Made by a program: the position numbers and the translations under genes | Notes under the pieces: model-generated | Database searches by the model: none | Told to the model about the DNA's origin: nothing | Seen by the model: the letters and a program-made list of their open reading frames with translations, nothing else | Shown here: in pieces, positions 1-6,294 of the stretch | How the letters are laid out: every line of letters begins with the position of its first letter | Numbering within the stretch: the stretch's first letter is position 1 | Origin: CAZKSN01 sp964555585 | GTDB taxonomy: Bacteria > Bacillota_I > Bacilli_A > RF39 > UBA660 | Assembly (NCBI GenBank): GCA_964555585.1 | Contig: CAZKSN010000011.1 | Location: 1-27,273, forward strand | Length of the DNA stretch: 27,273 nt | Direction of reading: 5' to 3'

Positions 1-144
1 TGAAGTAATATATTCAGTTAATCCACTTCTTATAAGATACTTGTCCAAATCAGTCACAAAAAAAATAAAAATTAAACCAAATATAATTCCTAATAAGAAT
101 AATAATAAATAATAAATATTTTTATTTCTTAATATTTTTTTCAT
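1..144 (-). CDS. spoIIM: Probable stage II sporulation protein M, 5' part only
   Basis: The first 48 codons of a minus-strand gene that runs off the left edge. The visible product begins MKKILRNKN, then a strongly hydrophobic segment of about 20 residues (YYLLLFLLGIIFGLIFIFF), then VTDLDKYLIRSG. A short basic N-terminus followed by an early membrane helix containing LLGIIFG, then a polar stretch, resembles the start of SpoIIM, a membrane component of the SpoIIDMP peptidoglycan machine that drives engulfment. This is family resemblance over a short stretch, so the name is tentative. The upstream DNA gives some support: a TCATATT box 15 bases before TATAATT resembles a sigma-E promoter, and spoIIM is sigma-E dependent in Bacillus subtilis. 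No Shine-Dalgarno is visible and the -10 lies only 5 bases before the ATG, so the mRNA may be leaderless. It could be another membrane protein. Confidence 0.5.
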   Translation of the reverse strand, partial: MKKILRNKNIYYLLLFLLGIIFGLIFIFFVTDLDKYLIRSGLTEYITS

Positions 145-149
145 ATTTA

Positions 150-177
150 ATTATATTTACTTATTTTAAAAATATGA
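150..177 (-). promoter_or_regulatory. Possible sigma-E-like promoter of the spoIIM-like gene
   Basis: On the minus strand TCATATT (177-171) is followed after 15 bases by TATAAT (155-150). The upstream box matches the sigma-E -35 consensus (KMATATT). The -10 is a looser fit to CATACA-T and also fits sigma-A. The start codon is at 144, so a normal start site would give almost no leader. AT-rich DNA makes chance matches common. Confidence 0.3.
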
Positions 178-209
178 ATAATGTTATATAATTATAATGA
201 GGTTATTAT

Positions 210-320
210 ATGAAAGCAAGAACTAAAAAAAAATTAAGAGAAATAGCAGCACTATCATTTATGATTTTAATGTTGTTGAGTTTATTTTCAAGCGTTATAA
301 TTGGAATCTTATCAAATTAA
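210..320 (+). CDS. Small basic single-pass membrane peptide, 36 aa
   Basis: An ATG at 210 follows a good ribosome site (ATGAGG, 7 bases upstream) and opens a 36-codon frame ending TAA at 318-320. The peptide starts MKARTKKKLREIAA, giving seven basic residues in the first eleven, then has one hydrophobic helix (about residues 15-33) and ends ILSN. This positive-inside plus single-helix layout is typical of small bacterial membrane peptides that dock on larger membrane proteins. I do not recognise a family. A hairpin with a T-run starts at its stop codon, which supports a real transcription unit. It is divergent from the spoIIM-like gene and convergent with uppS. It is too short for confident coding statistics. 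Confidence 0.55.
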   Translation: MKARTKKKLREIAALSFMILMLLSLFSSVIIGILSN

Positions 321-347
321 AAAAACAATAGTTATTATTGTTTTTTT
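319..347. terminator. Bidirectional terminator between the 36-aa gene and uppS
   Basis: Arms AAAAACAATA (321-330) and TATTGTTTTT (336-345) pair perfectly around a 5-base loop. Ts follow on the plus strand and As precede, so the hairpin works in both directions. It overlaps the uppS stop codon (335-337) and abuts the small gene's stop. Confidence 0.75.
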
Positions 348-1039
348 ATTATTCCGAATCTTCTATCTCTGTTTGCATATTCCTCTAAAGCTTTATCAAA
401 TTCTTTTTCATCAAAATCAGGAAATAGAGTCTGAGGAAAATACATTTCCGCATAGCTGACCTGATATAACATAAAATTACTTATTCTGATTTCACCACTG
501 GTTCTTATTAAAAAGTCAATTGGCGGCAAATCATTATACAAATATCTATAAAATTTGCTTTCATCCAATTTATCAATATCTAAATCTTTATTTAATACTT
601 TTTTTACTATTAACTTCGCGGCATCAACTATTTCAGCTTGACCTCCATAGTTTAAACATACATTAAATATAAAATTTGTATTATTTTCAGTGGCTTTCTT
701 TACTTTTTCCATAGAATTAATAACATCATTTCTTAATGGTTCTTTTCTACCTGAAAAAATCACTTTTATATTATTTTTCATAAAATATGGAATTTCCAAC
801 TTAAACTTAGAAACAAATAAGTTCATTAAATAATTTACTTCCTCTTCACTTCTTTTAAAGTTCTCTGTTGAAAAAGCAAAAACACTTAGAATCTTAACTC
901 CCCTCTTCATTGCATGAATAGCAACCTTCTTCAAGGTTTTATGACCTTGTTCATGGCCTTTGATTCTTTTCAATCCTCTGCTTGTGGCCCATCTTCCATT
1001 TCCATCTAAAATAATTGCAACATGTTTTGGTATTTTCAT
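335..1039 (-). CDS. uppS: Undecaprenyl diphosphate synthase (cis-prenyltransferase)
   Basis: 234 aa, slightly shorter than typical UppS (about 240-260). It condenses isopentenyl diphosphate onto farnesyl diphosphate to make C55 undecaprenyl diphosphate, the lipid carrier for peptidoglycan and other wall polymers, acting at the inner face of the membrane. Signature motifs are all present: HVAIILDGNGRWA near the N-terminus with the catalytic/Mg Asp at residue 12, FSTEN at 56-60, RTSGE at 179-183, and ISNFMLYQ followed by the conserved Glu near 198. Its ATG overlaps the stop of the DUF1653 gene as ATGA (1039-1036), implying translational coupling. It is last in a three-gene operon ending at the bidirectional terminator at 319-347. 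The usual neighbours frr, cdsA and dxr are not present here. Confidence 0.96.
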   Translation of the reverse strand: MKIPKHVAIILDGNGRWATSRGLKRIKGHEQGHKTLKKVAIHAMKRGVKILSVFAFSTENFKRSEEEVNYLMNLFVSKFKLEIPYFMKNNIKVIFSGRKEPLRNDVINSMEKVKKATENNTNFIFNVCLNYGGQAEIVDAAKLIVKKVLNKDLDIDKLDESKFYRYLYNDLPPIDFLIRTSGEIRISNFMLYQVSYAEMYFPQTLFPDFDEKEFDKALEEYANRDRRFGIIKKQ

Positions 1040-1266
1040 TCACTCAACTCTTTCACTAATTCAAATCTATATTTCTGTTCAACATCAGGATATTTCTTCT
1101 TATCAACTAAAGACTCAAACATAGATAAAGTTCTTGTCCATAATTTATTATTTTTCAATTCTCTATATATTACAACTGCTTCCAAAGTTTCAGAATCATA
1201 TGCTATATCCTCAATATATACTAATAATCCTTTAAAATGCTTATATACCTTATGTATTTCTACCAT
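1036..1266 (-). CDS. DUF1653 family protein, 76 aa
   Basis: The product, MVEIHKVYKHFKG...EDIAYDSETLEAVVIYREL...KKYPDVEQKYRFELV, shows the DUF1653 pattern: VYxHFKG at the start, a central VIYRxL, and a terminal KYPxVxQKYRFE. This is a small beta-rich domain of unknown function, found alone or fused to other enzymes. The start at 1266 is preferred because a perfect GGAGG (1278-1274) lies 7 bases upstream. An in-frame ATG at 1293 has no ribosome site and would add nine residues absent from the family pattern. It follows the ADP-ribosylglycohydrolase gene by 30 bases and overlaps uppS by an ATGA. No function should be inferred from the neighbours alone. Confidence 0.88.
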   Translation of the reverse strand: MVEIHKVYKHFKGLLVYIEDIAYDSETLEAVVIYRELKNNKLWTRTLSMFESLVDKKKYPDVEQKYRFELVKELSE

Positions 1267-1296
1267 AATAATTCCTCCATAAAAATTATACAATAT

Positions 1297-2139
1297 TTAT
1301 TTGAGAGTTAAAACTTTTTTTTGCCCCTGATTCAATAAGTATACAAATTCTTTCGGCAATCTTTCTATTACTTGATTTCTTAAATATAGAGGAACTCCAT
1401 ATTTGGCTTCTGCAAAGTCACCTACTATTTTAGCTGTTGTATCAGTATCGCCTCCAATAGACACTGCATTTCTAATACAATTTACAAAACAATCTGACGT
1501 TTTATCAAAAAATACATTTAAAGCAGCAAATACAATTTCTCTCGCATTAAAGTTAAATTTATTATTTCTTTGCAAATATTCAACTGACTTATTAAAACAA
1601 TAACCAAAATAACTTTCAATGATCATTTTGATTTCTTCTTTAGTCTTTCCTTTTCTTAAAAAATATATAACCAATGCAACTATCCTTGCAGACTCTATTC
1701 CTTCAACAGAATTATGGGAAGTAATAGCACTTTTTTCAGCTTCATATCTTATTTCTCTTGGAGTATTAAAAAGATAGCCAACTGGAGACACTCTCATTGC
1801 TGCTCCACTGCCCTTGCTGTTTCCTTCAATTTCTCCATTACACCATTTTAAATATCTTTCAGGATACATATATTCAAAATAATTATCTCTGTTTAATTTA
1901 ATTAATCCGTATTTTTTCCCATAATCTTTTAGTTTTGTTTCATATTTTTCATAATTTAAGATTGCATCCAAAATTGCTACAGTGGAGATTGTGTCATCAC
2001 TATATGTACTTTCATTTGTAATCAGTGGCTGATTATATATTTCTAATCTCTTTTTAATGTCAATTTCTTTATTTCTGTTTAAGAATTCATTATATTCATA
2101 AGGTCCGCCTGCAAAGTCTCCAATTATTCCACCTATCAT
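1297..2139 (-). CDS. ADP-ribosylglycohydrolase (DraG/ARH3-like)
   Basis: 280 aa from the ATG at 2139, chosen because GAGGTG (2151-2146) lies six bases upstream; an in-frame GTG at 2148 falls inside that ribosome site. The enzyme family hydrolyses ADP-ribose from proteins, nucleic acids or small molecules using two Mg ions. The metal-binding signatures are intact: IGGIIGDFAGGPYE at the N-terminus, YSDDT (Asp48, Asp49), GSGAAMRVSP (about 110-119), TSHN (about 140), and GGDTDTTAKIVGDFAEA with Asp231 and Asp233. It is therefore likely active. No nitrogenase genes are nearby, so a role in nitrogenase control is unlikely. It leads the operon with DUF1653 and uppS. An extended -10 box lies just upstream. 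The substrate cannot be read from sequence. Confidence 0.92.
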   Translation of the reverse strand: MIGGIIGDFAGGPYEYNEFLNRNKEIDIKKRLEIYNQPLITNESTYSDDTISTVAILDAILNYEKYETKLKDYGKKYGLIKLNRDNYFEYMYPERYLKWCNGEIEGNSKGSGAAMRVSPVGYLFNTPREIRYEAEKSAITSHNSVEGIESARIVALVIYFLRKGKTKEEIKMIIESYFGYCFNKSVEYLQRNNKFNFNAREIVFAALNVFFDKTSDCFVNCIRNAVSIGGDTDTTAKIVGDFAEAKYGVPLYLRNQVIERLPKEFVYLLNQGQKKVLTLK

Positions 2140-2157
2140 TTTAATCACCTCATAAAC

Positions 2158-2166
2158 ATTATATCA
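2158..2166 (-). promoter_or_regulatory. Extended -10 promoter of the ADP-ribosylglycohydrolase-DUF1653-uppS operon
   Basis: TGATATAAT reads on the minus strand from 2166 to 2158. It is an extended -10 with no recognisable -35 hexamer at 16-18 bases. Predicted start is near 2151, giving a leader of about 12 bases that contains the GAGGTG ribosome site. A 16-base palindrome (2163-2178) overlaps its upstream edge. Confidence 0.5.
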
Positions 2167-2178
2167 AAATATTTTGAT
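2163..2178. repeat. 16-base perfect palindrome between divergent genes, possible operator
   Basis: ATCAAAATATTTTGAT is a perfect palindrome in the 87-base gap between the divergent ADP-ribosylglycohydrolase and J-like genes. It overlaps the -10 of the first (2158-2163) and the candidate -35 of the second (2174-2179). That placement suits an operator, but the sequence is AT-only apart from one G/C pair, so chance is possible. Confidence 0.35.
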
Positions 2179-2202
2179 TTATTTTATATAATATGTTATC
2201 AT
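2174..2202 (+). promoter_or_regulatory. Candidate sigma-A promoter of the J-like gene
   Basis: TTGATT (2174-2179), 17-base spacer, TATCAT (2197-2202). This gives four of six and five of six matches. The predicted start near 2209 leaves a short leader holding the AGAGGTG ribosome site. A TATAAT at 2187-2192 lies inside the spacer and could be the real -10. Confidence 0.35.
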
Positions 2203-2226
2203 AAAATTGTTTTTTAGAGGTGCTGT

Positions 2227-2841
2227 ATGTCAAATGTATCCAATAATAAAATTTTTGATATTTATGAATATTTAAATGTAGATAAATCAGAAAGTAGAAA
2301 AATTATATTTGATAAAATAATTAAGAAGTTATTAGAATTAAATAAATTGTTAAAAAGTGAACAGTACCGCAGTAAGGAATTAGTATTAAAACTGCAGGAG
2401 CATCTAATAAATGCTTTGACATACTTTACCTGTAAAGAAGGTAAAGAAAAATATGATAAATTGCTTGAGTCTAAAATAGAAAATGACATTAAAAGAAATA
2501 AGGAAATAATACTATCAGATTTAATTGAAGAAGTTTATCTGCAAGAAAAACAGCATAGAATACATATAGGGTTTGATTATATAAAATTATTAGAGATTTT
2601 AAGTTTTATTACCGATATTTCTTATGATTATCCCAGAATAAATAAAAAAGTCAGCAATCATGACTTTGCCTTAATATTTGTTAGAAGAGCCTTCAGCAAT
2701 GCACATTTAAATGATAGAAAAATGGTTTTAGAAGAAGATTTTATATCAGTGGTTATAAAAAATGAAAAATTAAATGAATATTATAGAAATACATTAGCTA
2801 TTGAAATGTTTAATAATTGGTATCCTGTATTAAAAAAGTAA
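2227..2841 (+). CDS. Hypothetical protein with degenerate J-like N-terminus, 204 aa
   Basis: Not a family I recognise. A ribosome site AGAGGTG lies just before the ATG. Residues 9-80 (IFDIYEYLNVDKSESRKIIF...LQEHLINALTYFTCKEGKEKYDKLL) follow the outline of a DnaJ J-domain: a D-Y-x-L-x-V start, a basic helix, a helix of the L-x-x-x-x-x-A-Y-x-x-L type, and a closing EKYDKLL. However, the HPD tripeptide needed to stimulate DnaK is absent, so at best it is a J-like relic used for binding. Residues about 85-204 are polar, helical and soluble, with no membrane segment or signal. It lies alone upstream of helD, separated by a large inverted repeat. The J resemblance is inference. Confidence 0.75.
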   Translation: MSNVSNNKIFDIYEYLNVDKSESRKIIFDKIIKKLLELNKLLKSEQYRSKELVLKLQEHLINALTYFTCKEGKEKYDKLLESKIENDIKRNKEIILSDLIEEVYLQEKQHRIHIGFDYIKLLEILSFITDISYDYPRINKKVSNHDFALIFVRRAFSNAHLNDRKMVLEEDFISVVIKNEKLNEYYRNTLAIEMFNNWYPVLKK

Positions 2842-2879
2842 ATTAAAATATATTTTTCTTTACAAATATATTTTAATTT
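2840..2879. repeat. Perfect 16-bp inverted repeat overlapping the helD promoter
   Basis: AAATTAAAATATATTT (2840-2855) pairs perfectly with AAATATATTTTAATTT (2864-2879) around an 8-base loop. It begins at the last base of the 204-aa gene. It could act as a weak AU-only terminator for that gene. Its right arm also forms most of the spacer of the helD promoter. Confidence 0.6.
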
Positions 2880-2887
2880 GCTATAAT
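2859..2887 (+). promoter_or_regulatory. Sigma-A promoter of helD
   Basis: TTTACA (2859-2864), 17-base spacer, TATAAT (2882-2887): five of six and six of six consensus matches. The predicted start near 2894 gives a leader of about 68 bases before the ATG at 2962. The spacer is the right arm of the 16-bp inverted repeat at 2840-2879. Confidence 0.65.
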
Positions 2888-2961
2888 TTTTTTTATGCAT
2901 AAACTTTTTAACAAGATGACTGTTTATTTAATCCAGAAATCATTTTAATTTAGGAGGTTTA

Positions 2962-4986
2962 ATGAATTTAAGTGAATATGAATTAAATTTAGAAAAAGGA
3001 CATCTTAAAGATACTATTGAAGAAATAGATTCTCAAATATCCATATTAGGTCAGGAGTTATACGACAAAGAAGAAAAGCAGAAGGAATTCAAAAAATTTC
3101 TTTGGGATAACAAGCAGAATTTAGATCCAACAGAAATGAAATCATTTATGTCTAATAATGATGTTGAAATAAATATGTTATTAGATAAAGGAAAACATTA
3201 TAAATTACTCTATAAAATTCAAAGCAGTCCTTATTTTGGTTCAATAACATTTGATGATGAAGAGACTAAACAAAAGATATATATTGGACTTACATATTTA
3301 CAAAAAGGATTAGACAATATTATTTATGACTGGAGAGCTCCAATTGCAAACTTATTCTATGACTATGAGATTGGAAATGCAGAATACTCTGCTCCTTCAG
3401 GAATAATTAAAGGAAAATTACTTAATAAAAGGCAATTCAAAATTGAAGAAGGTAAAATAAAAAGAGTTTTTGATAACAGTATTAATATTCAAGATGATAT
3501 ATTGCAGGAAGTACTTGCCAATAAGGCATCTGAAAAAATGAAGAATATTGTCAATACAATTCAAAAAGAACAAAATGAAATTATTAGAAACTTAAAAGAT
3601 AAAACTCTTATTGTACAAGGTATAGCCGGAAGCGGAAAGACATCTGTAGCTCTTCATAGAATTGCATTTTTATTGTACAGAATTAAAAATCTATCTTCAA
3701 ATGATGTGCTGATATTTGCTCCAAACAATGTATTTTCAGAATACATTTCAAATGTTCTTCCTGAATTAGGAGAAGAAAATACTAAAGAAACAACTTTCCA
3801 GGATTTTCTAAGTACCTATATTACAGAATATAAAACTATTGAGTCATTTCCAAAATTTATTGAAAGATATTATAAATACGAGGAAAGCAATATTGATCTG
3901 ATAAAATTCAAGCAAAGCGATACTATTATAAAATTAATGGAAAGATACACTGAAAGAATTACAAATGAAACCAGATTCACAGATAATATATTTAATCATG
4001 ACATCTGGTATTCAAAAGAAGAATTAAACAGCATGCTTAAAGAGAAGTACAGTAATTATCCTTTATTTGAAAGAATAGATGCAATAGCTGATAAAATAGC
4101 TGAACAGAACTGCAGAGGAAATAAATCCAAAAAAAGAAGTATTAAATCATGGCTATATAATATTTTGAATATCAAGGAAGATTATAAAACAATATACTGT
4201 AACTTTTATAAAAGCATTGAATTTATAAATAATTTTAAAGAAACAGTAAATCATAATGTATTTTCTGATGAAATTAAATATGAAGATACCAGTCTGTTTG
4301 TTTATTTGAAAGGATTATTAAATGGATTTTGGTATAATATAGATATCAGACAAACAATAATTGATGAAGCACAAGATTATAGTAAGCTTCAGTATATATT
4401 AATTAAGAAAATATTAAGAAAAAGCAACTTTACCATACTTGGTGATGTGAATCAAACCATAAATCCATATTATCATTATGAATCCTTAGGAGATTTAAAA
4501 GAAATATTTGAAAACAATACAAGATATATTGAGTTATTAAAAACTTACAGATCAAGTCCTGAAATAATTGAACACACTAACAAGATATTAAATTTGGAAT
4601 TTGTAAGTGCCATTAGAAAAGATAATAACATTCCGGTATTATTCAGAACTGAAACTGGTAATTTAAAAGAATTATTAATTAATGATATAAATAACTTAAT
4701 GAAAAACAATAATAGTGTTGCATTAATCACAAAGGATGATAAGGAAAGTGAAAAAATATACAATTTATTAAAGAAGGATTATCCTGATATGACTCATATC
4801 TCCAGTAATTCAAGAAGATTTAATAAAGGGCTAATAGTAATACCTTCTTATATGTCCAAGGGATTGGAATTTGATGCAACCATTGTTTATACTGAAAAAA
4901 ATAATAAATATAAAGAAGATGAGAAATATTTATACTACGTTAGCTGTACAAGGAGTCAGCATCAATTAATTGTCTATAATCAATAA
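2962..4986 (+). CDS. helD: HelD-like RNA polymerase recycling ATPase (UvrD/Rep-like superfamily 1)
   Basis: 674 aa, somewhat shorter than B. subtilis HelD. HelD enters stalled or idle RNA polymerase, pries the clamp open and releases DNA and RNA. Visible features: an N-terminal charged coiled-coil arm (about 1-95); the family-typical DWRAPIANLFYD block followed by a KRQF segment (about 120-160); Walker A GIAGSGKTS with Lys226; Walker B IIDEAQD with Asp468 and Glu469; helicase motif TYRSSPE with Arg530; and a C-terminal YVSCTRSQHQLIV motif VI. A strong TAGGAGG ribosome site precedes the ATG. The DWRAPI block and N-terminal arm set it apart from UvrD/PcrA. It is monocistronic, with its own promoter and terminator. 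Confidence 0.93.
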   Translation: MNLSEYELNLEKGHLKDTIEEIDSQISILGQELYDKEEKQKEFKKFLWDNKQNLDPTEMKSFMSNNDVEINMLLDKGKHYKLLYKIQSSPYFGSITFDDEETKQKIYIGLTYLQKGLDNIIYDWRAPIANLFYDYEIGNAEYSAPSGIIKGKLLNKRQFKIEEGKIKRVFDNSINIQDDILQEVLANKASEKMKNIVNTIQKEQNEIIRNLKDKTLIVQGIAGSGKTSVALHRIAFLLYRIKNLSSNDVLIFAPNNVFSEYISNVLPELGEENTKETTFQDFLSTYITEYKTIESFPKFIERYYKYEESNIDLIKFKQSDTIIKLMERYTERITNETRFTDNIFNHDIWYSKEELNSMLKEKYSNYPLFERIDAIADKIAEQNCRGNKSKKRSIKSWLYNILNIKEDYKTIYCNFYKSIEFINNFKETVNHNVFSDEIKYEDTSLFVYLKGLLNGFWYNIDIRQTIIDEAQDYSKLQYILIKKILRKSNFTILGDVNQTINPYYHYESLGDLKEIFENNTRYIELLKTYRSSPEIIEHTNKILNLEFVSAIRKDNNIPVLFRTETGNLKELLINDINNLMKNNNSVALITKDDKESEKIYNLLKKDYPDMTHISSNSRRFNKGLIVIPSYMSKGLEFDATIVYTEKNNKYKEDEKYLYYVSCTRSQHQLIVYNQ

Positions 4987-5017
4987 AAAATAAGTAGATA
5001 TTTCTACTTATTTTTTT
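4985..5017. terminator. Bidirectional terminator between helD and spoIVB
   Basis: Perfect arms AAAAAATAAGTAGA (4985-4998) and TCTACTTATTTTTT (5003-5016) with a 4-base loop and flanking A and T runs. It overlaps the helD stop and reaches the spoIVB stop codon (5016-5018), so both convergent genes can end on it. Confidence 0.88.
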
Positions 5018-5990
5018 ATTTTTCACCTTCTTCCAGCATTGTTCTAATAAATATTGCATAACCTTTTTTTACATTTTCTATTACCACATGGGTTACTGCT
5101 CCTATAATTTTATTATTTTGAATAATTGGACTTCCACTCATTCCCTGAACAATTCCTCCACTTTCTTCTAACAGTGTTTCATCCGTAATCTCAAAACTCA
5201 TTGATTTTGAAGTTTTAATTTTTTCTTTTTTAATATCAGTAATCTTTATATCATAAACTTTTACTCTATTGTCACTTATTATAGTATATATTTGAGCCTT
5301 TCCCTTTTTAATTTCATTGAATTCAGCTACTTCAATATTATTTTTATTTGGTAAGTTTCCTAGATATTTGCCAAATAAGCCATATGGAGTATTCTTTGTA
5401 ACATTACCTAGAACATTATCATAAATAATTGTAGCATTTTTACTTCCAACAGTTCCATTAACACTTCTGTCTATACTGTTAACCACACTTTCAAAGATAT
5501 TGCCATTTTTCACCTCTACTCTTTCATTGGTATCACTCAATATAATTTCATGTCCTAAAGCACCGAATACCTTTGTAATAGGGTCTATATATGTTAAAGT
5601 TCCTATTCCGTTTACTTTTTCTTTAACATATAATCCTGTTTTATAAACATTATTATCCTTTACCAAGGAAAGCTTTGTATTTAATACTTTGTTATTTCTT
5701 TTAATTACTATATCTATTTTTCCATTTGCTATGTTATCATCAATTATTTCTGCCATTTCATTTATTGAATTAACATCATTTCCTTCTATTGATAAAATAG
5801 CATCCCCTATTTTTAAGGTTTCTTTTCCAATATATTTATCATCTACCTTATAGAAGCCTACTACTATTAAACCTTTTGTACTAATTGAAATTCCAATATT
5901 TTCTCCTCCTGGTATTAAATATTCGGAATAAGCAAATATATTAATTGGAAAACATATTATAATTGTCAAAATTATTATGAATTTTTTCAT
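5016..5990 (-). CDS. spoIVB: SpoIVB, S55-family sporulation signalling protease
   Basis: 324 aa, about 100 shorter than the B. subtilis protein, mainly in the N-terminal region. SpoIVB is made in the forespore and secreted into the intermembrane space, where it cleaves SpoIVFA and so triggers pro-sigma-K processing. Residues 1-20 form a signal/anchor helix, followed by the typical LIPGGENIGI, a PDZ domain (about 35-110), and a chymotrypsin-like S55 domain. GIGTLTYIDP leads to GALGH with catalytic His147. GGIVQGMSGSPII carries catalytic Ser285, and Asp270 lies in the ITD motif just before it. All key residues are present. GAGGTG precedes the ATG. TATACT (6013-6008) could be a -10, but I could not find a convincing sigma-F/G -35. 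A hairpin separates it from xseB. Confidence 0.94.
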   Translation of the reverse strand: MKKFIIILTIIICFPINIFAYSEYLIPGGENIGISISTKGLIVVGFYKVDDKYIGKETLKIGDAILSIEGNDVNSINEMAEIIDDNIANGKIDIVIKRNNKVLNTKLSLVKDNNVYKTGLYVKEKVNGIGTLTYIDPITKVFGALGHEIILSDTNERVEVKNGNIFESVVNSIDRSVNGTVGSKNATIIYDNVLGNVTKNTPYGLFGKYLGNLPNKNNIEVAEFNEIKKGKAQIYTIISDNRVKVYDIKITDIKKEKIKTSKSMSFEITDETLLEESGGIVQGMSGSPIIQNNKIIGAVTHVVIENVKKGYAIFIRTMLEEGEK

Positions 5991-6028
5991 AAGAACACCT
6001 CATTATTAGTATACCCATCTAATAGAAA

Positions 6029-6061
6029 TTAAAATTGCCAATAATTTCTTACTGGCAATTT
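6029..6061 (-). terminator. Terminator after xseB, before spoIVB
   Basis: A 13-bp stem (6032-6044 with 6049-6061, one G-U wobble in the minus-strand transcript) closes on a GAAA tetraloop, then TTTTAATTT follows on the minus strand. The GNRA loop and GC-containing stem make it the most stable hairpin in this part of the window. Confidence 0.75.
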
Positions 6062-6068
6062 ATGACAA

Positions 6069-6293
6069 TTACTCTTCCTTGTTTTTAAATTCACTTAATG
6101 AACCATCTTCGTTCATTATTTTATTCACAGTTTCATTTGCATTTTTAAGCTTATCACTGCAAAAATTAACCAAATTTGTAGCTTCTTTAAATTTATCTAT
6201 AGATTTATCTAAATCAATTTCCCCATTTTCCAATTCTTTAACAATTTCTTCAAGTTTTCTCAATGAACTTTCAAAGCTTTCTTTTTTTTCCAT
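6069..6293 (-). CDS. xseB: Exodeoxyribonuclease VII small subunit
   Basis: 74 aa, normal for XseB. The pattern ESFESSLRKLEEIVKELENGEIDLDKSIDKFKEATNLV is the classic XseB helical hairpin: a leading LExIVxxLExGEIxLDxSIxxFxEG-like block followed by a coiled coil. Several copies coat the helical C-terminus of XseA to form exonuclease VII, which degrades single-stranded DNA to short oligonucleotides. The start is only one base after the xseA stop, so the two are made together. It is the last gene before a stable terminator hairpin. Confidence 0.95.
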   Translation of the reverse strand: MEKKESFESSLRKLEEIVKELENGEIDLDKSIDKFKEATNLVNFCSDKLKNANETVNKIMNEDGSLSEFKNKEE

Positions 6294-6294
6294 T

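Noticed and set aside
1022..1282. Plus-strand 86-codon frame opposite DUF1653
   Set aside because: It is antisense to two well-supported genes, has no ribosome site, and no family match.
5991..6028. Sigma-F/G promoter of spoIVB
   Set aside because: TATACTA resembles a sigma-G -10, but no matching -35 was found at the right distance.
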